Origin: CAWEWH01 sp963812775
GTDB lineage: Bacteria > Pseudomonadota > Alphaproteobacteria > Rhizobiales > Beijerinckiaceae
Assembly (NCBI GenBank): GCA_963812775.1
Contig: CAWEWH010000005.1
Coordinates: forward strand, 868,001-932,000
Reading direction: 5' to 3'
Length of the DNA: 64,000 bases
The translations under genes were made by a program, and so were the position numbers. The notes beneath the pieces are model-generated. The model did not search any database. It saw only the letters and a list, made by a program, of their open reading frames with translations, and was not told the origin of the DNA. Below are positions 8,622-17,426 of the stretch, in pieces (the first letter of the stretch is position 1; every line of letters begins with the position of its first letter).

Positions 8622-9605
8622 CTACGGCTCCACCACGACGGTGCCGACCTTGCCGCCCGCCTCCACCATTTCGTGGGCGGCGGCCGTCTCGGCGAGCGGG
8701 AACGTCCCCGCCACCGACAGCACGCGTTTGCCGGACGTGAGCCAGCAGGCGATGTCGGCCTGCGCGCGCCGGCGCGCCTCGTGCGGCGAGGTCGGCAGCC
8801 GCACGCCATGAATGAGGGCGTTCTTGCTCATGAGTTCGCGCAGCGGCACCGCAGGGGCCGCGGCGCCACGCGTCGCGTAGTAGGCGATGGAGCCGTTGTC
8901 GCGCAGCGCCGCCAGCGCGTGCCTGAGATTGCCCCCGAGATCGACCTCCACCACATGGTGCACGCCTTCCCGCCCGGTGATGGCGGCGACGCGCTCGGCC
9001 ACGTCCTCGCGCTTGTAGTCGATGACGTGGTCGGCGCCGCCGGCGCGGGCGCGCGCCGCCTTGTCGGACGAGCTCACCGTGGCGATCACCGTGGCGCCGG
9101 CCCATTTGGCGAGCTGCACCGCATAGTGCCCGACCGCGCCGGCCCCGCCCGTCACCAGCACGGTGCGGCCTTGCACCGGTCCCGCCAGGAACACGGCGCG
9201 ATGCGCCGTCATGCACGGGATGCCGAGGGTGGCGCCTTCCGCAAACGACACGTCGTCCGGCAGGGGCGTGACAAGGTCGACGTCAAGCTCGATATATTCG
9301 GCGGCGCTGCCGAAGGCGCGGCCGTTGCGCTGGCCATTGTAGAACCACACGCGCCGGCCGATCAGCGCCTCGGGCGCGCCGGGCCCCACGGCCTCGACGA
9401 TGCCGGCGCCGTCGCTGTTGGGGATGATGCGGGGATAGGCCATCGCCCCGGCTTCGCCGCGCCGCAGATAGGTGTCGGCCGGATTGACGCCCGAGGCCTT
9501 GAGCCGGATCAGCGCTTCGTTGCGGCCAGGCTTTGGGGTCGGCAGCTCGCCGTACTGGAACACCTCGCGCGCCGGTCCGGTCCGGTCGTACCACACGGCT
9601 TTCAT
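8622..9605 (-). CDS. NADPH:quinone reductase-like MDR oxidoreductase
   Basis: A 327-residue zinc-independent medium-chain dehydrogenase of the zeta-crystallin/Qor class. It has the GroES-like N-terminal half (MKAVWYDRTGPA..., SGVNPADTYLRRG) and a Rossmann half with the GGAGAVG nucleotide-binding loop. The structural zinc cysteines of alcohol dehydrogenases are absent. GAGG stands upstream of the ATG. These enzymes reduce quinones or alpha,beta-unsaturated carbonyls with NADPH. It lies just upstream of the LanC-like gene on the same strand with a short gap, so the two could be co-transcribed. Confidence 0.88.
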   Translation of the reverse strand: MKAVWYDRTGPAREVFQYGELPTPKPGRNEALIRLKASGVNPADTYLRRGEAGAMAYPRIIPNSDGAGIVEAVGPGAPEALIGRRVWFYNGQRNGRAFGSAAEYIELDVDLVTPLPDDVSFAEGATLGIPCMTAHRAVFLAGPVQGRTVLVTGGAGAVGHYAVQLAKWAGATVIATVSSSDKAARARAGGADHVIDYKREDVAERVAAITGREGVHHVVEVDLGGNLRHALAALRDNGSIAYYATRGAAAPAVPLRELMSKNALIHGVRLPTSPHEARRRAQADIACWLTSGKRVLSVAGTFPLAETAAAHEMVEAGGKVGTVVVEP

Positions 9606-9624
9606 CGGAGCCTCACCTCGTCGC

Positions 9625-10119
9625 TCATTTCACCCAGAGCTTGCGCGACTTGTGCCAGTCGGCGATCGACTGTTCCGGGTATTCGTCGAACTGCTGGTCG
9701 TTCTTGCCGATGCGCGGCACCACCCAGTCGGGCTTGTAGCGCAGCATCAGGTGCACGCGCGACGGCGGCCGCGGCAACGGCGTGTCGATGGCCGACGCGA
9801 AGGGATGGATCAGCTCCGGCCAGCGTTCATCGTAAAGCCACAGCGCCGTTGCGCACTTGGCGCAGAAGTGCCGCTCCGCCGGCGACAGCTCGCAGGCGCC
9901 ATCTTCGTCCTCGATCTGCGCGTGGTAGATGCGCGTCGCCTTGCGGCCCTTGATGTCAAGGGACTTCGAGAGGCCGCCGAGATTGATGGCGTAGCCACCG
10001 CCTCCCGCCGTCTTGCGGCAGATGCTGCAATAGCAGAGCTGGTAGGGCTGCGGCGTGTGGCTGTCGAGCGAGAAGCGGACGGCGCCGCAGCGGCAGGATC
10101 CGTCGAGGTGCATGGGCAT
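9625..10119 (-). CDS. GFA / CENP-V family zinc protein
   Basis: A 164-residue protein with the Mss4-like zinc fold of the GFA (formerly 'glutathione-dependent formaldehyde-activating') family. The metal-binding cysteines are visible as CRCG near residue 10, CYCSICRK near 30 and CAKCATALW in the second half. The family is large and its true reactions are mostly unknown; formaldehyde activation is established only for Gfa itself. It precedes the quinone-reductase-like gene by 19 bases on the same strand, which suggests a short operon with it. Confidence 0.88.
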   Translation of the reverse strand: MPMHLDGSCRCGAVRFSLDSHTPQPYQLCYCSICRKTAGGGGYAINLGGLSKSLDIKGRKATRIYHAQIEDEDGACELSPAERHFCAKCATALWLYDERWPELIHPFASAIDTPLPRPPSRVHLMLRYKPDWVVPRIGKNDQQFDEYPEQSIADWHKSRKLWVK

Positions 10120-10176
10120 GGTTCGTGCTCCCGCCGTCTGCGGTAGCGACGAAGCCGGTGCCGCGTCAAGCGCCGG

Positions 10177-11220
10177 CTACTTCGCCAGCACGCGGCGCAC
10201 GCCGTCCTTCGCCGGCGCCCATTTCAGCTCGTTGCGGCCAAGCATGTAGTTCACATGCGCCAGAACCTCGCTGAACGCGAAGCTGAGCTGATGCGGGTCG
10301 AGCTCGATATGGAACACGAACGGCACGAGCTCGCCGGCCGAGCGCGGCGTCGTGCGGGCCGCATCGGCGATCAGCCCGCAGCGCTGCGCGTGATGCGCCT
10401 GCAGCTCGCTCGCCCGCGTGTGCAATCCGTAGAACGGCAACTGGTGGCCGGGCAGCACCAGCACGTCCGGCGGTATCTCGGCCTTGAGCTGATCGAGCGA
10501 GCGGATATAGGCGCCGAGCGGGTCGCTGTCGGCCTCGCCCATATGCACGCTGACATTGGGCGAGATGCGCGCCAGCACCTGGTCGGCCGCCAGGAACACG
10601 GCGTCGGCCACGCAATAGAGCATCACCTGCTCGGGCGAATGACCGCCGCCGGTCAGCACTTTGAAGTCACGCGCCCCGATGCGGATCGTGTCGCCCATCT
10701 TCAGGCGCCGGTATTCAGGCGGTACGCCGGTGACGCGGGTCAGATAATCGAGGCCGCGCGTGGCGACCATTTCGGTCGTCGTCGTGTCGAGCCCGTGCTC
10801 GCGGAAGAAGGTCCGCGCCCCGTCGACGTCGATGATCCGCGACTTGTGGCTGTGCTGGGCAGCGATCCGGTATTCCGTCGCGCTCATGGAAAGTGGCAGG
10901 CCGAAGCGCTCGACCATCCAGCCGGCGAGCCCGACATGGTCGGGGTGATAGTGGGTGACGATGAGTTGGGTCAGCCGGCGTCCCTTGAGTGGGCCGGCCA
11001 GCAATTGCTCCCAGGCGGCGCGCGTGGCGTCATTGCCAATGCCGGTGTCGAGCACCGCGAAGCCGTCGCCATCCTCGATGAGGTAGATGTTCACGTGGTT
11101 GAGCCTGAACGGCAGCTTCAGGCGCGCCCACAGAATGCCAGGCGCCGCTTCGATCACCTCTCCCGTCTGCGGCGCTTCGGAAAAGGGGAATTGCAGGCTT
11201 TCGGCGGGTCTCGTTAACAT
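10177..11220 (-). CDS. MBL-fold metallo-hydrolase
   Basis: A 347-residue metallo-beta-lactamase-fold hydrolase. The dinuclear metal site appears as THYHPDH, followed by a later His in GGGHSPEQ and an Asp in AADQVL. The extra ~110-residue C-terminal helical region (RAHARQ-like helices, HVNYMLGRNELKW) resembles the beta-lactamase-related/LACTB2 winged-helix tail seen in many alphaproteobacterial members. The substrate is unknown; glyoxalase II-like thioester hydrolysis is possible. The ATG is at 11220. The ~145 bases upstream, to the ArfB gene, hold no other gene that I see. Confidence 0.88.
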   Translation of the reverse strand: MLTRPAESLQFPFSEAPQTGEVIEAAPGILWARLKLPFRLNHVNIYLIEDGDGFAVLDTGIGNDATRAAWEQLLAGPLKGRRLTQLIVTHYHPDHVGLAGWMVERFGLPLSMSATEYRIAAQHSHKSRIIDVDGARTFFREHGLDTTTTEMVATRGLDYLTRVTGVPPEYRRLKMGDTIRIGARDFKVLTGGGHSPEQVMLYCVADAVFLAADQVLARISPNVSVHMGEADSDPLGAYIRSLDQLKAEIPPDVLVLPGHQLPFYGLHTRASELQAHHAQRCGLIADAARTTPRSAGELVPFVFHIELDPHQLSFAFSEVLAHVNYMLGRNELKWAPAKDGVRRVLAK

Positions 11221-11367
11221 TCTGGTCCGTGTTCTGTTGCGGGCGCAACCCTAGTGGCTTTGGGTGGGTGCGCAAGCGCCCGCATCGCATGGCTGGGTTA
11301 TCGAAATGCGGAAACGGACCGCTCGGCTTCCTGCCTCAGAAGCAGGCACCGGCCACGGAACCCGACG

Positions 11368-11796
11368 TCATTCCCAATCCAGCGTCGGGCCCTTGCCGCG
11401 CGCCGCCTTGACGGCGCCGCGGCGGACCTTTCCCTCGAGCCTGCGGCGACGCGAGCTGGCTGTCGGCCTGGTGGCCTTGCGCGGCCGCGGCGGCCGTGCC
11501 GCCTCCCGGATGAGCTCGACGAGGCGGGCGAGGGCGTCCTTGCGGTTCAGCTCCTGCGTACGGTGGCGCTGCGCCAGGATGACGATGACGCCGTCGCGGG
11601 TGAGCCGCCGGCCGGCGAGGCGCTCGAGCCGCATTCGCACATCGCCGGGCAACGACGGCGAGTGGCGGGCATCGAAACGCAGCTCCACCGCCGTCGCCAC
11701 CTTGTTGACGTTCTGCCCGCCCGGCCCGGAGGCGCGCACGAAGCTTTCGCCGATTTCCGCCTCCTCGATGGCGAGGCTGTGGGTGATGCGAATCAT
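11368..11796 (-). CDS. arfB: Alternative ribosome-rescue factor ArfB (peptidyl-tRNA hydrolase)
   Basis: A 142-residue release-factor-like protein with the catalytic GGQ loop (GPGGQNVNK at ~25-33), which hydrolyses peptidyl-tRNA on ribosomes stalled at the 3' end of truncated mRNA. The tail (residues ~105-138) is strongly basic (RPRKATRPTASSRRRR...VRRGAVKAARGKG) and in ArfB/YaeJ/ICT1 it enters the empty mRNA channel. The length is typical. It acts with or instead of tmRNA; in alphaproteobacteria ArfB can be conditionally essential when tmRNA fails. It diverges from the penicillin-binding protein gene. Confidence 0.93.
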   Translation of the reverse strand: MIRITHSLAIEEAEIGESFVRASGPGGQNVNKVATAVELRFDARHSPSLPGDVRMRLERLAGRRLTRDGVIVILAQRHRTQELNRKDALARLVELIREAARPPRPRKATRPTASSRRRRLEGKVRRGAVKAARGKGPTLDWE

Positions 11797-11967
11797 GGGT
11801 CGCGTCCATGCGGCCTTTCGGGACGCCCGGCAAGCCCGGGTGCGATTGGTTTTCCGAAGCTCCGCGCCGCGATACTTAACTGCCCCTTAAACCGCCGCAT
11901 TTAGCGTGCCGCTGCTGGGCCGAGGTCGGGCGTTGAACCGCCTGCCCGACGGCTGACGCGGAAGATC

Positions 11968-14409
11968 ATGGCGCGCTCGAGGGGTGGGGAACGGAACCGG
12001 CAAGAGCCGATCTTGGACGAGCGCCCGACGCGGGATCTCGACCTCAGGCTCGATCCGCGTGAGCGTCCCGGCCGCAAGGGCACGAAGACACCGGCGCCCG
12101 CCGCGCAAGGATCGCGCGGCCGCGCCGAGCCGAGCTTCGAGCCGCACGTCGTTCCGGCCGACGAGGATGTCGCGCCGGGCCGCAAGCGCCGCGCCGCCGC
12201 CGATCCACCCAGCCGCGAAGCCCGGCGCGCGCCGCCGCCGGACGAGGACGAGACCTTGGCCAAGGCCGCGCGCCAGGAAGTCGACGACGAGGACGAAGGC
12301 GACGAAGCGCCACCGCGCAAGCGCGCCAAGAAATCCGGCGCGCGCAAGGGCGGCAAGCGCCGCAAGACGCGCGCTTCGCGCTCGCTCATCGGTCACGTCG
12401 CCTATTGGGGCGTCATCGTCTGCCTATGGGGCGTCGTCGGCCTCGCCGGCTTCGTCGCCTGGCATTTCGCGCAGTTGCCGCCCATCGACCAGCTCACCGT
12501 GCCGAAGCGGCCGCCCAACGTCGCCATCCTGGCGTCGGATGGCTCACTCATTGCAAACAAGGGCGACATGGGCGGGCGCGCCGTCTCGCTCAAGGAGTTG
12601 CCGCCGTATCTGCCCAAGGCGTTCATCGCCATCGAGGACCGCCGCTTCTATGGCCATTCCGGCATCGATCCGGTGGGCATCGCGCGGGCGCTGACCCGCA
12701 ACGTGACGTCGCGCGGCGTCGCCCAGGGCGGTTCGACGCTCACCCAGCAACTCGCCAAGAACCTGTTCCTTACCCAGGACCGCACCCTCTCGCGCAAGGT
12801 TCAGGAAGCGATCCTGGCGGTATGGCTGGAGCAGAAATTCTCCAAGAACCAGATCCTCGAGCTCTATCTCAACCGCGTCTATTTCGGCTCCGGCGCCTAT
12901 GGCGTCGAGGCGGCGGCGCAGCGCTATTTCGGCAAGCCGGCGCGCGAAGTGACCTTGGCGGAGGCCGCCGTGCTCGCCGGGCTTGTGCAGGCGCCGTCCC
13001 GCCTTGCCCCGACGCGCAATCCCGATGCCGCCCAGGCGCGCGCCCAGCTCGTGCTCACCGCCATGGCGGGCGAAGGCTTCATCTCCGACAGGTCGGCAAA
13101 GGCCGCGCTCATGGGTCCCGCCGAGGCGGTGAAGCCGTCCGGCGCCGGCTCCGCCAACTACGCCGCCGACTACGTCATGGACATGCTCGACGATTTCATC
13201 GGCGCAGTCGACAGCGATATCGTGGTGGCCACGACCCTCGATCCCCTTGTGCAGGCGGCGGCCGAGAAGGCGCTCGTCGACGAGCTCGACGCCAAGGGCG
13301 TGAAGTTCGGCGTCTCGCAGGGCGCCGTCGTGACGCTCGCGGCCGATGGCGCCGTCAAGGCGCTGGTCGGCGGCAAGAGCTACGCCGAGAGCCAGTTCAA
13401 TCGCGCCGCCATGGCGCGCCGCCAGCCTGGCTCCTCGTTCAAGCCGTTCGTCTATCTCGCGGCGCTCGAGCGGGGGCTGACCCCCGACAGCTTGCGCGAG
13501 GACAGCCCCGTCTCCATCGGCGGCTGGACGCCCGAGAACTATTCGCGCCGCTATGCCGGCGCCATGACGCTGACCGCAGCCCTTGCCCAGTCCATCAACA
13601 CTGTGGCCGTGAAGCTCTGCGTCGAGGTCGGGCCGAAGTCGGTGGTGCGCACGGCCCAGCGCCTCGGCATCTCGTCGGCCCTGCAGGCCAACGCCTCCAT
13701 CGCGCTCGGCACCTCGGAAGTGGCGCCCATCGAGATGGCGGCCGCCTACGCGGCCTTCGCCAATGGCGGCACCGGCGTCATCCCCTATGTCATCAAGGGG
13801 GTGAGGAGTGTCGACGGCAAGACCATCTACCGGCGCGCGCCCTCGAGCTTGGGCGCGGTGATCGACCCGGCCCATGTGGGCATGATGAACGCCATGCTGC
13901 GCGAGACGCTCGCCACCGGCACCGCCCGCAAGGCCGACCTTCCCGGCTGGGAGGCGGCCGGCAAGACCGGCACCTCGAACGAGTTCCGCGACGCCTGGTT
14001 CATCGGCTACACGAGCCAGCTCGTCACCGCCGTGTGGCTCGGCAACGACGACGGCACCCCCACCAAGCATGCCTCGGGCTCGAGCCTGCCGGTGGAGATC
14101 TGGAGCCGCACCATGAAGGCGGCCTCGCGCGCCCTGCAGCCCTCGCCCTTGCCGACCGGATCATGGGGGCGCTCGCCCGGCGCCTTCTTCGAGTCCTTCC
14201 GCGCCCCCCAGGCGCTCAACGACAACGCGCCACGCGACGGCGTCGCACGCGATGGCAGCGCCCGCGGTGCGGTGGCGCAGCAACAGCGGCTCGGCCCCGA
14301 CGCGGAGACCGGCGCGCTGCGCCCACCCGGCGAGGTGCGCGGCGCCCTGCCGCCGCGCCGGCCGCCGTCGCGCGAGCAAGGCTTCTTCGAGAAGCTGTTC
14401 GGCGGGTGA
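11968..14409 (+). CDS. PBP1A-family bifunctional penicillin-binding protein
   Basis: An 813-residue class A penicillin-binding protein that polymerises and cross-links peptidoglycan. A charged, disordered cytoplasmic region (~1-145) rich in Arg, Lys and Glu precedes one membrane anchor (VAYWGVIVCLWGVVGLAGFVAW). The GT51 glycosyltransferase domain has AIEDRRFYGHSGID and GGSTLTQQLAKNLFL. The transpeptidase domain has the nucleophile motif SSFK, the SIN motif (AQSINT) and KTGTS. A proline/arginine-rich tail ends at the stop. The long basic cytoplasmic head is unusual in length but common in Rhizobiales. All catalytic motifs are intact. Confidence 0.93.
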   Translation: MARSRGGERNRQEPILDERPTRDLDLRLDPRERPGRKGTKTPAPAAQGSRGRAEPSFEPHVVPADEDVAPGRKRRAAADPPSREARRAPPPDEDETLAKAARQEVDDEDEGDEAPPRKRAKKSGARKGGKRRKTRASRSLIGHVAYWGVIVCLWGVVGLAGFVAWHFAQLPPIDQLTVPKRPPNVAILASDGSLIANKGDMGGRAVSLKELPPYLPKAFIAIEDRRFYGHSGIDPVGIARALTRNVTSRGVAQGGSTLTQQLAKNLFLTQDRTLSRKVQEAILAVWLEQKFSKNQILELYLNRVYFGSGAYGVEAAAQRYFGKPAREVTLAEAAVLAGLVQAPSRLAPTRNPDAAQARAQLVLTAMAGEGFISDRSAKAALMGPAEAVKPSGAGSANYAADYVMDMLDDFIGAVDSDIVVATTLDPLVQAAAEKALVDELDAKGVKFGVSQGAVVTLAADGAVKALVGGKSYAESQFNRAAMARRQPGSSFKPFVYLAALERGLTPDSLREDSPVSIGGWTPENYSRRYAGAMTLTAALAQSINTVAVKLCVEVGPKSVVRTAQRLGISSALQANASIALGTSEVAPIEMAAAYAAFANGGTGVIPYVIKGVRSVDGKTIYRRAPSSLGAVIDPAHVGMMNAMLRETLATGTARKADLPGWEAAGKTGTSNEFRDAWFIGYTSQLVTAVWLGNDDGTPTKHASGSSLPVEIWSRTMKAASRALQPSPLPTGSWGRSPGAFFESFRAPQALNDNAPRDGVARDGSARGAVAQQQRLGPDAETGALRPPGEVRGALPPRRPPSREQGFFEKLFGG

Positions 14410-14417
14410 TGGCGGCG

Positions 14418-15239
14418 TTACTCGCGCGATATTGTGGCCAGGCCGCGCACGAAGCGTGATGGTTCGAGTCCGAACATCTCGCGGAATGCGGCGCCGAAAT
14501 GCGCCGATGACGAAAAGCCGGCGTCGAGTGCCGCCGAGGTCAGGGGTTGCCCGCTTGTGACCGCACGCATGGCCACCGCCATGGCGACCCAAAGCTTGTA
14601 GCGCCGCAGCGGCACGCCGGTCGTGCGCTTGAAGAGATGCAGAAAGCGCGATTCGGACAAGCCCGCGCCGCGCGCGAGGTCGGCGAGCGGCAGGCGCTCC
14701 GAGCGCGCCGCGTGCACCCGACGTACCGCCGCCCCGACGCGCGGATCGATCAGCCGCGTCCCGCCATCCGCCAGCATGTCGCCGAGCTCCCGGCGCGCGT
14801 CGCTCCATGACATGGCCGCGTCACCGAGACGACGTAACACGTCGAGCCATGCGCTTTCGTTCCGGAGGTCGAAGCAAGCGCGGTCACTGCGCACGCGCGC
14901 CAGCGCCTTGAGCCGCTCCAGGTCGGAGCTACGCGCGTCGACGTAGAGGAAGGCCATACGGCCCGACGCGTGCTCGAGGTGATGCAGTGTATTCGGCAGG
15001 ATGACCGCGGTGCGGCAGGTACGGTAGCCTGACGCCGGGTTGTTTGGATCCAAGGCGACGCCGAATGCCGCGTCGAGTCCCACCGCCAACACCGCAACCG
15101 CGTTGCGGTGTGGCGTGAGGCCGAGCGCCGGTCCGACATAGAGCGCCCGCGCCCCCCAGCCGAACATCCGTGGCCGAGATCCTCCATCCATAGCCGGTTC
15201 ATCCATAGCCGGTTTTCGAAAGCCTGCCATCACGAGCAT
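14418..15239 (-). CDS. AraC-family transcriptional regulator
   Basis: About 273 residues with two C-terminal helix-turn-helix units of the AraC/XylS family: LPLADLARGAGLSESRFLHLFKR and PLTSAALDAGFSSSAHFGAAFR, ending in the conserved G(L)EPSRF. The N-terminal half is a cupin-like effector domain. The start is uncertain: ATG 15239 has a weak AGGG upstream, but ATGs at 15230, 15206 and 15191 are in frame, and the two inner ones sit in a 15-bp tandem repeat. It is divergent from the SnoaL-like gene, a classical arrangement for local regulation. The inducing signal cannot be read. Confidence 0.88.
   Translation of the reverse strand: MLVMAGFRKPAMDEPAMDGGSRPRMFGWGARALYVGPALGLTPHRNAVAVLAVGLDAAFGVALDPNNPASGYRTCRTAVILPNTLHHLEHASGRMAFLYVDARSSDLERLKALARVRSDRACFDLRNESAWLDVLRRLGDAAMSWSDARRELGDMLADGGTRLIDPRVGAAVRRVHAARSERLPLADLARGAGLSESRFLHLFKRTTGVPLRRYKLWVAMAVAMRAVTSGQPLTSAALDAGFSSSAHFGAAFREMFGLEPSRFVRGLATISRE
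15186..15215. repeat. 15-bp tandem repeat at the AraC/SnoaL divergent junction
   Basis: The unit atccatagccggttc occurs twice in direct tandem, differing only in the last base. It lies within or just before the 5' end of the AraC regulator gene, coding Pro-Ala-Met-Asp-Glu/Gly twice if the longest start is used. Direct repeats of this size are typical of AraC operator half-sites, so it could be an autoregulatory site; it may equally be a coding duplication. Confidence 0.6.
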
Positions 15240-15299
15240 CCGCTATACCCTGCGCATCAGACAGGACAAGCAATGGCCGCTACCGAAAAGGAGTTGCTG

Positions 15300-15743
15300 A
15301 TGGCATCCCTCGCAGCCGACACAAGACCGCAAGAAGACCCGCGGCGAAGCGCGGAGACCGAAATCCGCGCCGCCATCGAGCGCTACGCGAAAGCTTGGCG
15401 CGACGGTGATCGTTCCGCCCTTGCCGACTGCTATCACGAGGACTTCACGCTCCACTACTTTGGCGACAACGTGCTCTCCGGCGATCATGTCGGCAAGGCG
15501 GCGGCGTTGAAGACGCTGGCCGAATTCTCACGCCGCACCAATCGCCAGCTCAAGGCCGTTGTCGCCACGATGGCGGGCCCGGAGCGTGGCGCCCTCGTCG
15601 TTCGCGAGCTGCTCGGCACAGGCTCCGAGAGGGTCGAGGTCGAGCGACTCCTCGTCTACGCCGTCCGCAACCGACGTTTCAGCGAATGCTGGGTCTATGA
15701 CGGCGACCGCGCGCTCCTCGACCGGCTCATCGGCAAAAGCTGA
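15300..15743 (+). CDS. SnoaL-like / NTF2-fold protein
   Basis: A 147-residue protein from ATG 15300, chosen because AAGGAG sits six bases upstream; ATG 15273 is the alternative and adds nine residues. The sequence reads as an NTF2-like cone: IRAAIERYAKAWRDGDRSALADCYHEDFTLHYFGDNVLSGDHVGKAAAL. The Asp/His of YHEDF and the second strand pair are typical of SnoaL-like and ketosteroid-isomerase-like proteins. The reaction is not predictable. It is divergent from the AraC-family gene and may be its target. Confidence 0.82.
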   Translation: MASLAADTRPQEDPRRSAETEIRAAIERYAKAWRDGDRSALADCYHEDFTLHYFGDNVLSGDHVGKAAALKTLAEFSRRTNRQLKAVVATMAGPERGALVVRELLGTGSERVEVERLLVYAVRNRRFSECWVYDGDRALLDRLIGKS

Positions 15744-15756
15744 TCGAGCATTGCAC

Positions 15757-16500
15757 CTACCCGTAGCGATGCAGCCCGCTGCCGTGCCGCCTCAGCCAGC
15801 GCTCCGCCTCCTCGGTCTGCGGGCAGAGCCGATGCACCAGCCGCCAGAAGCGCATGGAATGGTTCATCTCCTTGAGATGCGCCACCTCGTGGGCCGCGAG
15901 ATAGTCGAGCACGAAGGGCGGCGCGAGCACCAGCCGCCACGAGAAGCTGAGTCGGCCGCCGGCCGAGCATGAGCCCCAGCGCGTGCGCGTGTCGCGCACG
16001 GTGATCTTCTTGGCCGGGATGCCGAGCTTCTCGGTGTAGTGCCTGACGGCATGGCCGAGATCGCGCGCCGCCTCGCCCCGCAGGAAGTCCTTGACGCGGC
16101 GGCCCACATGCGCGGCATCGCACGACACCGCGATGACCGGCGCGCCGTCCCCGTCCTGGCTCGCGCCGGCGATGCCTCTGACGCCCGACCAGCGCACGAT
16201 GCGGTGCGGCACGCCGCGATAGGGCACGACGGCGCCTGCCGTGAGCGCGATGGGCGCCGGCATGCGCTTGACGCGCTGGGCGATCCAGCCGCTGTGCTCG
16301 TGCGCGAACTTCACCGCCGTTGCGACGGCGCTGCGCTCCGGCAGGGTCAGCACCACCTCGCCGGTGGCGTGCGAGATGCGCAAGGTCAGCCGCCGGGCGG
16401 CGGCCCGCCGCTTGACGACGACCTCGTAGGTTTCGCCGTCATGGGTGACGCCGATCGACTTCGGATCCTCGGCCTTGCGCCGAAATAGGCTGATCGCCAT
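15757..16500 (-). CDS. YgjP-type M48 metallopeptidase-like protein (DUF45)
   Basis: About 247 residues from ATG 16500 (the longer frame to 16548 adds 16). The C-terminal catalytic domain holds the zincin motif HEVAHLKEMNHSMRFW with HExxH and a downstream His; RWGSCS and FSWRLVLAPP precede it, as in YgjP/SprT-like proteins. The N-terminal half has VVKRRAAARRLTLRIS, typical of the family. Members are presumed cytosolic zinc peptidases or nucleic-acid-associated proteins of unknown substrate. It converges on the SnoaL-like gene with 13 bases between stops. Confidence 0.88.
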   Translation of the reverse strand: MAISLFRRKAEDPKSIGVTHDGETYEVVVKRRAAARRLTLRISHATGEVVLTLPERSAVATAVKFAHEHSGWIAQRVKRMPAPIALTAGAVVPYRGVPHRIVRWSGVRGIAGASQDGDGAPVIAVSCDAAHVGRRVKDFLRGEAARDLGHAVRHYTEKLGIPAKKITVRDTRTRWGSCSAGGRLSFSWRLVLAPPFVLDYLAAHEVAHLKEMNHSMRFWRLVHRLCPQTEEAERWLRRHGSGLHRYG

Positions 16501-16548
16501 GCGGCGATGCTGAACGATTCGCGCCGCCCTTGTCACGCCAAAACGCAC

Positions 16549-16650
16549 GATCCCGAAAAGTTGTAGACTTTTCGGACGAGCTCATGCGCAGAAAAGGGAC
16601 ATGATCCCGGAAAGTATGAGCGGTTTTCGGAGAGGAATCTGATCATGCAT
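16549..16650. repeat. Two rhizobial-type intergenic palindromes
   Basis: Two related palindromic units stand side by side. The first has perfect 9-bp arms (16553-16561 and 16567-16575, ccgaaaagt/acttttcgg) around a 5-base loop. The second starts with catgatcccggaaag near 16600 and ends with atctgatcatgc near 16645, its inner arms being degenerate. The same 'catgatcccgaaaag...ttttcgg...gatcatgcg' core recurs at 29610. Such elements are scattered in Hyphomicrobiales intergenic DNA; their function is unknown. Confidence 0.75.
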
Positions 16651-16667
16651 GAGCGGGAGGACGGCCC

Positions 16668-17369
16668 ATGACGACACCGCAATATCGCACGGCGCTCATC
16701 GTCGGAGCGGGAGAAGGGTTGAGCGCATCCTTGGCCAGGCTCCTGGCGAAGGCGGGGCTGCGGGTCGCCGTCGCGGCGCGCCGGATCGACAAGCTCGCCG
16801 CGCTGTCGCGAGAGTTGGGCGCGCCCGCGTTTGCGTGCGATGCCGCCGACGCCGACCAGGTGAGCCGGCTCTTTGTCGACATGGACAAGCAAGTCGGTGC
16901 CCCGGATGTTGTCGTCTACAATGCGAGCGCCCGCTCGCGCGGCCCCCTTGTCGACCTCGTGCCGGCTGACGTGCAACACGCGCTCACCGTGAGCGCGTTC
17001 GGTGGCTTCCTCGTCGCCCAGCAGGCCGCCCGCCGTATGGTGCCGAACCGGCATGGCGCCATCTTGCTCACCGGGGCCTCCGCCAGCGTGAAGGGCTATC
17101 CGCAGTCGGCCCCCTTCGCGATGGGAAAATTCGCGCTTCGCGGCCTCGCCCAAAGCATGGCGCGCGAGCTCGCGCCGCAAGGCATCCACGTGGCGCATTT
17201 CGTCATCGACGGAGCGATCAGAAATCCTGGCCGAACCGAGCCACCCGACAAGCCCAACTCGATGCTCGACCCGGATGCGATTGCCGAAAGTTACCTGCAG
17301 GTCCTGCGACAGCCACGCAGTGCTTGGGCGTGGGAAATCGAGCTGCGGCCGTGGGTCGAGCGCTTCTGA
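16668..17369 (+). CDS. SDR-family oxidoreductase with Phe at the catalytic Tyr position
   Basis: A 233-residue short-chain dehydrogenase/reductase. The N-terminal Rossmann motif is altered (IVGAGEGLSASLA in place of TGxxxGIG); NASAR replaces NNAG. The active-site segment reads GASAS...SAPFAMGKFA, so the catalytic Ser and Lys are present but Tyr is replaced by Phe. This subfamily is widespread in alphaproteobacteria with the same substitution, so it may have lost classical dehydrogenase chemistry. The C-terminus (WAWEIELRPWVERF) is also typical. The gene follows the palindromic repeats directly. Confidence 0.87.
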   Translation: MTTPQYRTALIVGAGEGLSASLARLLAKAGLRVAVAARRIDKLAALSRELGAPAFACDAADADQVSRLFVDMDKQVGAPDVVVYNASARSRGPLVDLVPADVQHALTVSAFGGFLVAQQAARRMVPNRHGAILLTGASASVKGYPQSAPFAMGKFALRGLAQSMARELAPQGIHVAHFVIDGAIRNPGRTEPPDKPNSMLDPDAIAESYLQVLRQPRSAWAWEIELRPWVERF

Positions 17370-17426
17370 TGTGCGTGGCGTGAAGCGCGCGTTGGCCGCC
17401 TGACGAAGCCCCGCCGATCGAGGCGC

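Noticed and set aside
7371..10119. Lanthipeptide biosynthetic cluster
   Set aside because: Only a LanC-like protein is present; no precursor, dehydratase, protease or exporter gene lies nearby.
12544..14070. Minus-strand open frame of 508 codons over the penicillin-binding protein gene
   Set aside because: The plus frame has complete GT51 and transpeptidase motifs; the minus frame has none.
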